A DNA stretch of 5,786 nt, taken from Pseudomonadota bacterium. GTDB lineage: Bacteria > Pseudomonadota > Alphaproteobacteria > Paracaedibacterales > CAITNM01. Positions within the stretch are counted from its first letter, which is position 1. Each line of letters opens with the position of its first letter. The notes beneath the pieces are model-generated. The model was not told the origin of the DNA and did no database searches. It saw only the letters and a list, made by a program, of their open reading frames with translations. The position numbers and the translations under genes were made by a program. The stretch lies in assembly GCA_026400695.1 (NCBI GenBank), contig JAPLON010000006.1, positions 1 through 5,786 on the forward strand, in the 5' to 3' direction. Shown here piece after piece: positions 1 through 4,716 of the stretch.

Positions 1-3
1 GCC

Positions 4-23
4 TTATGCAAAGCTTTGCATAA
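4..23. repeat. Perfect 20-bp palindrome at the edge of RT homology
   Basis: The half-site TTATGCAAAG is followed directly by its exact reverse complement CTTTGCATAA with no spacer. Reverse transcriptase homology on the minus strand stops immediately beside it, after the residues GTPQGG, where group II intron RTs normally continue with VISP-like residues. The palindrome therefore marks a break in the RT gene. It could be the end of an insertion sequence, two abutting IS ends, or a fold-back artefact near a contig edge. The three bases beyond it do not allow a choice. Confidence 0.6.
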
Positions 24-180
24 CCCGCCCTGCGGAGTGCCTTTGGTTCGCTCTATAAGCGTTCCATCTGCCATCTGCATGGGGGCTTTCAGCCACCGTT
101 CTATGTAAAGAATCACCCACTTGTTATCTGTATGTTTTCTAACCGCTTTCATCAGAAGTTCGTGGTCAATATTATCGAAC
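24..180 (-). pseudogene. ltrA: Group II intron reverse transcriptase, downstream fragment
   Basis: The minus strand encodes FD followed by 50 further codons, beginning NIDHELLMKAVRKHT and ending ERTKGTPQGG. This is the middle of the RT domain of bacterial group II intron-encoded proteins, just after catalytic motif A and up to the PQGG motif. It continues exactly where the fragment at 2638-3063 stops, so both are halves of one gene split by the serine-recombinase element. Joined, they give 192 residues, well short of the roughly 400 or more usual for the family. The YADD catalytic motif, the thumb/maturase domain and any endonuclease domain are absent, because homology ends at the palindrome at 4-23. 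It carries no start of its own and cannot yield an active RT here. The family call is secure from motifs; the symbol is the generic one for this family. Confidence 0.88.
174..180. repeat. attL-side core: 7-bp direct repeat ATCGAAC
   Basis: ATCGAAC here is repeated exactly at 2638-2644, and the flanking bases on both sides differ between the copies. The pair bounds the serine-recombinase element. Deleting one copy plus the intervening DNA restores the RT codons TTC GAT AAT ATT GAC. The predicted crossover dinucleotide is the central AA at 178-179, because joining the two element ends makes ATCG-AA-CGAT, which is symmetric around it. The junction is read directly from the sequence; the exact cut site is inferred. 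Confidence 0.85.
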
Positions 181-187
181 GATCACT

Positions 188-202
188 CATCTTGGTACTC
201 CT
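188..202 (-). promoter_or_regulatory. Ribosome binding site and ATG at the element's left end, aimed across the core
   Basis: On the minus strand AGGAG (198-202) lies 7 nt before an ATG (188-190), a textbook translation start. The AGGAG overlaps the recombinase TAG stop (201-203). In the integrated state the ATG opens only MSDRSIILTTNF, 12 codons ending at TGA 152-154, because it reads into the RT gene out of frame. In an excised circle the same ATG would read MSDRSIYQQN and continue in frame into the DUF5372 gene for 124 residues. The signals are seen directly; the circle is inferred. Confidence 0.7.
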
Positions 203-2255
203 ATGAAAAACGTAAGTTCTGGAAATGGCCATTCCTTAACCCATGAAACATATTGATTGTGTCCAGTGCATCAGGGAATAAATACAATCCTTTTTTGTAT
301 TGTGCTAGATGAGTCATTTTCACTTCTATCCGTCCATTGTGGATTCTATCATAAATCCAATGAACTGGAATATGAGTAATTTGTGATAGTTGTCCAATTG
401 TTAAAAATCCAGTTATGCAGCGTGGATGTGACTGAGAACGGTTTAAAAATATGCGATGCTTTAATCTAACAATTTTTACCGTATTTAATAGCACCTCATT
501 GCTCATTGGAGAACGAAATCCATTATTGGTAAGGTAGTCAGAAATCGCTTTATCTTTCATTCCAGTCTGGCTTAGCTCAATAATTTTTTCTTCCATTTCT
601 TTTGCAAAAGATAATCTTGCAAGTGAACCAACAGTGATTGGAATTTTAATGGTTGTTGTATCCCCTCCTTTCCAAACAATACGAGTGTGGATATTATCAG
701 GCTCAGAGCGGTGAATAACTACTTTGTCAATTAAACAACGTAGAAAGGATTTTTTTTGTTGCTGTGATACAGTTTTATCCCACAGTTTTGGAAGATTTTT
801 CTCAACACTCATGAAAGCTAATCGTAATTCTTCAGGCAAAGAAATAACTGGCGTTTTACTTTTTTGCCGTACAAATGATTCTTCAGCCTGCCTTAAATCT
901 TTCAATGCATTTTCCCAGCGCTTTTCAAGTTCTGAGGCAACTAAGCGATTATCAGGATCAACTTGGTTAAATTGTCGTTCTGCCAATTTTGCAAGATAGC
1001 GAAATCTCTCTAATTGTTGCAGATGCGATCTCTGAACAGATGAATCTTCTTGAGTTTGCAAAGCAAGTGATTGTGTATAAGCATCAAGCTCAATAGATGA
1101 TATCGCTTGAAAAAAAGTTTTAACCACTTGAATGTCAATAGGATTACCAGGGATGCGTTGGCAAACAGGTGTTCCATATTGTTGACGTAAAGCATTGCAG
1201 AGATATTGCGTTCCTTTTTTATATTGGATGAGCATTTTGTGTCCGCATTCACCACAATAAATAATCCCATGCAACAGTGCCTCTCCAGGTCGAGGAACTC
1301 CCCGTGTTTTATTGCGGTCGTATTCAGCATAATTATCCTTAAGCATGGTTTGGATTTTTTCAAACGTTTCCCAATCGATATAACCAGGATATTTATTTTG
1401 AACAAGTACTTTCCATTCTTGTTGGGGAACTTTTTTAATTGATTTATCAGTAGGCGATGGACCACTACGAATCACGCGTGAACGACCATATGCAAAAGCA
1501 CCAGCATAAGCTGGATTTTTAAGCGTTGAAATAATTGCAGATACCGTAGGTTTTTTCCAATGAAGTTCATGGAACCCATCATAGCGCGGCAAGCAAAATT
1601 CTTTTTCATTAAAATATTGCATAGTTTTACTCGCTGATTTCAAGCGCAAAAAGGTACCAAAAATAAGAACAATTAAATTCTGAACCTCCAAATTCGGATC
1701 TTTTTGTACGAGATTATGTGAGTTACGTACCAAGCCTATAGGCAGTCGTAAAGCCAAGTCTCCCCGTTGTGCTTTGTTGAGTAAACCTGCGGTTAATCGT
1801 GCACGAATAGTGTTAAGTTCCACTTCAGCTAATTGTCCTTTTAGTCCTAGTAAAAGCCTACCATTAACAGTACCTGGATCGTAAACTCCATCACGATCAG
1901 CGATCAAACAGTGGCGATAGCCACAGAGATCTAAAAGTGGATACCAGTCAGAACAGTTTCGTGATAAACGTGTCACATCATAGGATAAAATAATCCCGAT
2001 CTGACCTAAAGCAACACGAGTCAGTATTTCTTTAAACCCTTCACGATGATCAGTGGAAGCGCCTGTTAATCCTAAATCTGCATCAATTATTTCTACATTA
2101 TAAGATGGCCAGCCTAATTCCACAGCCTTTTGTTTAAGAGCATATTGTAATTCTAAACTTTCTTGGTTGCTCAATGTTTGGTGAGGTGTTGATTGCCGAA
2201 CATAGATGATGGCTTTGTTGGCAAGGTGTTGAGTTGTTACAAGTTCCGATATCAT
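201..2255 (-). CDS. Large serine recombinase (resolvase/invertase family)
   Basis: This 684-residue recombinase probably catalyses integration and excision of the element that carries it. The N-terminal resolvase domain spans roughly residues 14-165. The nucleophile is Ser22 in YVRQSTPHQ, with the conserved TRLSRNCSDW and the GRLLLGLKGQLAEVEL stretch further on. A Recombinase domain follows at about 175-310, then a zinc ribbon with Cys334, Cys337 (CGECGH), Cys353 and Cys365. A charged region likely to form a coiled coil covers about 405-465. The extreme C-terminus (about 612-670, GFLTIGQLSQITHIPVHWIY) looks like an added helix-turn-helix. The ATG at 2255 is preferred over the TTG one codon upstream because AGGAA lies 7 nt before it. 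The gene overlaps the small ORF upstream. The frame is uninterrupted and all key residues are present, so it is probably active. It lies downstream of DUF5372 on the same strand. Confidence 0.95.
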   Translation of the reverse strand: MISELVTTQHLANKAIIYVRQSTPHQTLSNQESLELQYALKQKAVELGWPSYNVEIIDADLGLTGASTDHREGFKEILTRVALGQIGIILSYDVTRLSRNCSDWYPLLDLCGYRHCLIADRDGVYDPGTVNGRLLLGLKGQLAEVELNTIRARLTAGLLNKAQRGDLALRLPIGLVRNSHNLVQKDPNLEVQNLIVLIFGTFLRLKSASKTMQYFNEKEFCLPRYDGFHELHWKKPTVSAIISTLKNPAYAGAFAYGRSRVIRSGPSPTDKSIKKVPQQEWKVLVQNKYPGYIDWETFEKIQTMLKDNYAEYDRNKTRGVPRPGEALLHGIIYCGECGHKMLIQYKKGTQYLCNALRQQYGTPVCQRIPGNPIDIQVVKTFFQAISSIELDAYTQSLALQTQEDSSVQRSHLQQLERFRYLAKLAERQFNQVDPDNRLVASELEKRWENALKDLRQAEESFVRQKSKTPVISLPEELRLAFMSVEKNLPKLWDKTVSQQQKKSFLRCLIDKVVIHRSEPDNIHTRIVWKGGDTTTIKIPITVGSLARLSFAKEMEEKIIELSQTGMKDKAISDYLTNNGFRSPMSNEVLLNTVKIVRLKHRIFLNRSQSHPRCITGFLTIGQLSQITHIPVHWIYDRIHNGRIEVKMTHLAQYKKGLYLFPDALDTINMFHGLRNGHFQNLRFS

Positions 2256-2352
2256 CAATAATTTCCTTACAAATTAATGTTAATTGGGTGAGTATTTCTT
2301 GTTGTGCGTCTGGCAATAATTGTTGCCAGATTTTATTTGGATTGGATGACAT
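2134..2352 (-). CDS. Small protein (72 aa) overlapping DUF5372 and recombinase genes
   Basis: A 72-residue frame begins MSSNPNKIWQQLLPDAQQEI and continues with LTQLTLICKEIIDDIG. The first 40 or so residues look like a real soluble helical protein, with the pattern of short WQ-L-P proteins that I associate with this recombinase group, though I cannot name a family. The remainder overlaps the recombinase start by 122 nt and is low in recognisable pattern. GGAG lies 11 nt before the ATG. Its start overlaps the end of the DUF5372 frame by 73 nt, so the three genes are chained, and translational coupling is plausible. It could be a directionality or accessory factor, but nothing in the sequence shows that. 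It could also be a chance frame; the helical N-terminal part argues mildly against this. Confidence 0.5.
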   Translation of the reverse strand: MSSNPNKIWQQLLPDAQQEILTQLTLICKEIIDDIGTCNNSTPCQQSHHLCSAINTSPNIEQPRKFRITICS

Positions 2353-2660
2353 ATTGCGTTGCACTCCAGAGCTAAAGAAACTAGCTCCTCTATTGAGGAA
2401 TGAGTAAGCTTGATCCCAGAAATGCAAAAATCACCAGCAATGTCTGTTGCTGAGAAAGGAATGCGTAAAGTTATACCTTCGCGGTAAATAACAAGCACAT
2501 GCCCCTTACTGAATTGAGGGTTATTAATTGATAAAATTGAGAATTTTTTGTTAAAAAGAGGATGTCTTGGGTCAATAACGGTGACTTGCGTTATCTCTTT
2601 TTTTATTGGGTTATAGAAGGGGGTATTTTGTTGATAAATCGAACAAACCTTTGATGTCAA
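2280..2660 (-). CDS. DUF5372 (Y4bD/Y4pK-like) protein, start codon displaced by integration
   Basis: The conserved core is ITQVTVIDPRHPLFNKKF, then GHVLVIYREGITLRIPFSATDI and SIEELVSLALECNAI. This resembles the DUF5372 (Y4bD/Y4pK) family found beside such recombinases; the biochemical role is unknown. The frame runs through the core repeat at 2638-2644 into the RT gene, where the only standard start is a TTG at 2658-2660 without a convincing ribosome binding site. There is no ATG, GTG or TTG between the core and the conserved domain. The residues MTSKVC at the start of this open frame are thus RT DNA read in another frame. If the element is circularised, the ATG at 188-190, with its strong Shine-Dalgarno, joins in frame and gives a 124-residue protein starting MSDRSIYQQN. 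In the state shown here the gene is probably poorly translated. The family call is from memory of motifs. Confidence 0.75.
   Translation of the reverse strand: MTSKVCSIYQQNTPFYNPIKKEITQVTVIDPRHPLFNKKFSILSINNPQFSKGHVLVIYREGITLRIPFSATDIAGDFCISGIKLTHSSIEELVSLALECNAICHPIQIKSGNNYCQTHNKKYSPN
2638..2644. repeat. attR-side core: 7-bp direct repeat ATCGAAC
   Basis: This is the second copy of the 7-bp core at the other junction. On its right the RT gene continues (minus strand GACATCAAAGGTTTGTTCGAT, reading DIKGLFD from the TTGACATC stretch); on its left the element begins. The predicted crossover bases are AA at 2642-2643. In the minus strand the RT frame enters the element and stops after eight foreign codons at TAA 2611-2613. 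Confidence 0.85.
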
Positions 2661-3063
2661 ACTCTAGCACCCAGTCATATGCCCAGCATCTCTGCCGAGT
2701 TACTCCGACAGCGTCTAAAGCCGATTTATTCGGCCTGTAGCCGTAGGAATCTGGATGAAAGTTTGGTTCAACAAATGGTTCAAACGTTAACTTCACTACC
2801 ATTTGAGCAATTCTATCAGATACCGTCGGTATCCCTAGAATTCGCTCTCCTCCTGACTTCTTCGGTATTGCAACTGCTCGGATAGCAGGAGGAAAGTAGC
2901 TTCCTGATGACATCCGGTTCCAGATTTTGTAAAGATTATCTTTCAAATTTAAGTCAAAGTCATCCAGTGTCTGCTGGTCTACACCAGCAGCTCCTGCATT
3001 AGCTCTGACTAACTTGTAGGCTTGTACTACCAGTTGTTTTGGTATTGTAAATGGTTTTGTCAT
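2638..3063 (-). pseudogene. ltrA: Group II intron reverse transcriptase/maturase, N-terminal fragment
   Basis: The 142 codons run from MTKPFTIPKQ to EFDIKGLFD. They include KIWNRMSSGSYFPPAI, IPKKSGGERILGIPTVSDR, FHPDSYGYRP and catalytic motif A (FDIKGLFD), which contains the first active-site Asp. The pattern resembles the RmInt1-type (bacterial class D) intron proteins. The ATG at 3061-3063 is chosen because GGAGG (3075-3079) lies 11 nt upstream. The open frame extends further to 3138, but that stretch belongs to the intron RNA leader. The gene is cut at the core repeat and resumes at 24-180 after the 2.4-kb element. Excision of the element would rejoin the halves in frame, although the left end is also broken. 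As it stands it yields only a short, inactive N-terminal product ending in LSTKYPLL. Confidence 0.92.
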
Positions 3064-3646
3064 ATCTAAAATTTCCTCCTTTTCCAAGTTGAAAGTTATC
3101 CTTGACCACCTAATCCAGTCCCTTTGCTCCATTCCCATTACAGGAACTTCATCACTACTACGAACTGGTCCGCCCCTGTTTTGTGCATCGGTACTCTTTT
3201 TCTTGAGATTGCGGTCCCTTGAAATTCTCCCTTAGCATCACAACGACAGGTTCTCGTAGTTCCTTACAGAAGCCTCGATTAAAGTCACGCCACCTTTACG
3301 CCGAACACCACTCATCCAGTAATTGGGTTTCCGATGAGCTAATCTGAGAAGATGCGCAAGCTCCTCATTTTGATGTTACCTTGCATTTACGACGCTTCAA
3401 CGATGGTTCATTTTTATTCGTCTCTTTAATCGTTACCTGTCCTTTTTCTTTAAAGACTTTTCCTCAACGCTCACGACCATAGCTCTTTACTGCAGCCGCT
3501 TGAGGTGGTTTGAAACCTGTCCCACAAAGACCGATTTCGACGGGCCCTCCGTCATCTTCCGTAAAGCTTGCCACACTGCACACTTATACCATATCATATC
3601 CATGGTCAGTGGGTTGTTCTACGACACACTGCGCACTGATGCGCAC
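3064..3646 (-). ncRNA. Group II intron RNA, 5' domains (ribozyme part upstream of the ORF)
   Basis: About 580 bp on the minus strand between the intron 5' end and the RT start lacks a credible gene and looks like group II intron RNA. Just before the ORF it contains the stretch GTAGTAGTGATGAAGTTCC followed by TGTAATGGGAATGGAGC, which I recognise as typical of the RNA preceding intron-encoded proteins of this type. The intron 5' end must match GUGYG. Candidates on the minus strand are GTGCG starting at 3646 or 3636, or GTGTG at 3629; I cannot choose among them without folding. Domains V and VI and the 3' splice site should lie beyond the RT gene and are outside the window or lost. With a broken maturase, any splicing or mobility would need a protein supplied in trans. 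Confidence 0.75.
3630..3645. repeat. Short perfect hairpin at the intron 5' boundary
   Basis: TGCGCA, a 4-base loop (CTGA on the plus strand), then TGCGCA again. Each arm is itself palindromic, so the two copies are both direct and inverted repeats. It falls exactly where intron RNA homology gives way to the relaxase reading frame. It may be part of the first intron helix or of the invaded target. Confidence 0.5.
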
Positions 3647-3652
3647 TTGCGC

Positions 3653-4043
3653 TTGAGTACCTACGGCGTTAGGACTGAGTACCACTTAAGTCACGGTGTT
3701 GTCAGTAGAAGCAGAGAAAGAAGTTCGGTGCAGAGTGCAGCGTATATTGCCAAAACTAATTTACATGAAACTCGCCGTAATCTAAATGTCAGTTATAAAA
3801 ATCGCCACAGCGATATTGCGTTTACCGACACGCTTGTACCAGAATATACAGTCTGGGATCTTAGAAAACTTCGAAGATGATTATGCAATAAAGCGTTTTC
3901 CCAATTGCCTGGAATCACGCGATAACTATCTCAATTCAGCGCAAACGGCACAGACGATTGTTATGGCCTTACCTCGTGAATTAGAAGTGGAAGTCGCTAT
4001 AGAAATTGCTTGGATATTACGAGTTAGCATATACTATAGCTAA
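3653..4043 (+). pseudogene. MobA/TraA-type relaxase N-terminus, frameshifted and truncated
   Basis: The plus-strand frame from about 3674 reads TEYHLSHGVVSRSRERSSVQ, then SAAYIAKTNLHETRR and SDIAFTDTLVPEYT. This is the first conserved block of MobA/MobL and Ti-type TraA relaxases, which nick the origin of transfer during conjugation. The frame closes at 3878-3880, but homology resumes in the +1 frame with NFEDDYAIKRFPNC, YLNSAQTAQTIVMALPRELE and IAWILRV before stopping at 4043. A frameshift therefore lies at about 3850-3868. The later His motif (HxH) and the helicase part are missing. No ATG fits; the gene may have begun at the TTG 3653-3655, or its true start was removed or displaced by the intron. 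A 7-bp direct repeat GAGTACC (3655-3661, 3677-3683) flanks the first codons. It is a remnant, probably of the integrative element that the integrase pseudogene also belonged to. Confidence 0.75.
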
Positions 4044-4322
4044 TCACTAAATTAAGCTACTGGCGAGGTATTTTGCAATTTACTCACCTTTTATAGGAAG
4101 CCAACTTAAACCCACTAGAAACTCATTTAAAGAAGATTGTGGTGCTATTTACTAACCCTGATGATTAAGAAAATCTTCTCAGATAAAAAATGCTTAAAGT
4201 AAAAATATCAACAAAAAAGTTAAAGTCTACAGCGATGATGTTATGCTAAATCTGGAAAACCTCGAACACCGCAATTTTACTTGATTGTTGTTTTTTTGTG
4301 GTGAAGCCTATGAAACCTGTAT

Positions 4323-4396
4323 TAAACCTGAAACATACTTAAACCCCTTATATATATTATATTTTTTATTATTTTTCTTTCAGATTTTCAGGTTTA
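4323..4396. repeat. 11-bp inverted repeat around a 52-bp AT-rich loop
   Basis: TAAACCTGAAA (4323-4333) is exactly inverted at 4386-4396 (TTTCAGGTTTA). Beyond the outer ends, CTGT upstream and ACAG downstream can also pair if a small bulge is allowed. The loop is almost entirely A and T (TTATATATATTATATTTT and a T-rich tract). It is not a standard intrinsic terminator, because the stem lacks GC richness and the loop is too long. It could be a recombination or protein-binding site, or a MITE remnant. Confidence 0.5.
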
Positions 4397-4564
4397 CAGA
4401 ATAAAAGGCAAGATTTATTTTTAGAAGGGGACTTATCTTTAAGCACGTAAATCTGCACACCTGGAAAACATCACCTTGCAAGCCTTGCATTCATTGGATT
4501 TTATGTAAAATCAGGTTTTAAGATAGGCTTAACGTAGGCTTTAGATTTAACATTTTTCCACAGC

Positions 4565-4580
4565 TTAGAAAATTTTCTAA
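4565..4580. repeat. 16-bp perfect AT-rich palindrome
   Basis: TTAGAAAATTTTCTAA reads identically on both strands and is followed by an A tract on the plus strand. The symmetry could suit a dimeric repressor. In such AT-rich DNA part of it is expected by chance, and no promoter or gene is positioned to use it. Confidence 0.4.
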
Positions 4581-4716
4581 AAAAAGGTGGGTTCAAATAA
4601 CTGTTGCCAAGCAGTGCAGCATTTGTATAATTCTACGTAATAACCATAACTACTCTCAGTCAATGGTGATTAATATCAGACGAATGAATGATTGGTACGA
4701 GCCATAGCTCAACCCT

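Larger units (their letters stand above)
181..2644 (-). mobile_element. Serine-recombinase mobile element inserted in the group II intron RT gene
   Basis: This 2,464-bp unit is bounded by the ATCGAAC direct repeats and carries three minus-strand reading frames: a DUF5372-like protein, a small overlapping ORF and a large serine recombinase. It lies in the same orientation as the intron and splits the RT gene after the GLFD residues of motif A. There are no IS-like terminal inverted repeats and no target duplication beyond the 7-bp core, as expected for conservative serine recombination. The recombinase stop lies about 20 bp from the left core, so nearly all of the element is coding. Joining its ends would create an attP-like site with imperfect inverted arms around AA. 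The pairing of a recombinase with a Y4bD/Y4pK-like protein recalls genes on rhizobial plasmids. No cargo is visible, so it appears to encode only its own mobility. Confidence 0.85.
4044..4716. other. Gene-poor AT-rich stretch between two pseudogenes
   Basis: I see no credible coding frame, tRNA or terminator in these 670 bases. All frames are broken by frequent stops. The stretch holds an AT-rich stem-loop (4323-4396), a 16-bp palindrome (4565-4580), two TAGGCTT copies 11 bp apart (4524-4530, 4535-4541) and two CCTTGCA copies 9 bp apart (4474-4480, 4483-4489). A TTTTCCACA at about 4554-4562 is one base from a DnaA box, but is single and probably chance. The region may be eroded relaxase sequence or the integrase attachment region; nothing proves either. 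Confidence 0.5.

Noticed and set aside
724..1442. Plus-strand frames of 91 and 78 codons antisense to the recombinase
   Set aside because: They mirror the recombinase codons, have no ribosome binding site I can support and no family resemblance.
1010..1465. Minus-strand 151-codon open frame inside the recombinase gene
   Set aside because: It lies wholly within the recombinase zinc-ribbon and Recombinase domain coding region in another frame and has no recognisable motif. The recombinase frame is clearly the real one.
2134..2427. Longer 97-codon version of the small ORF starting at 2427
   Set aside because: The extra N-terminal part overlaps the conserved end of DUF5372 and looks unprotein-like; the ATG at 2350-2352 has the better context.
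2679..2885. Plus-strand 68-codon frame
   Set aside because: It is antisense to the conserved RT gene and composed of RT codons read backwards.
3064..3138. Upstream extension of the RT frame (MGMEQRDWIRWSR and following)
   Set aside because: This stretch matches typical group II intron RNA leader sequence, and a good Shine-Dalgarno sits just before the ATG at 3061-3063.
4554..4562. DnaA box-like TTTTCCACA suggesting an origin
   Set aside because: It is a single imperfect copy with no iterons, no replication gene and no box cluster.
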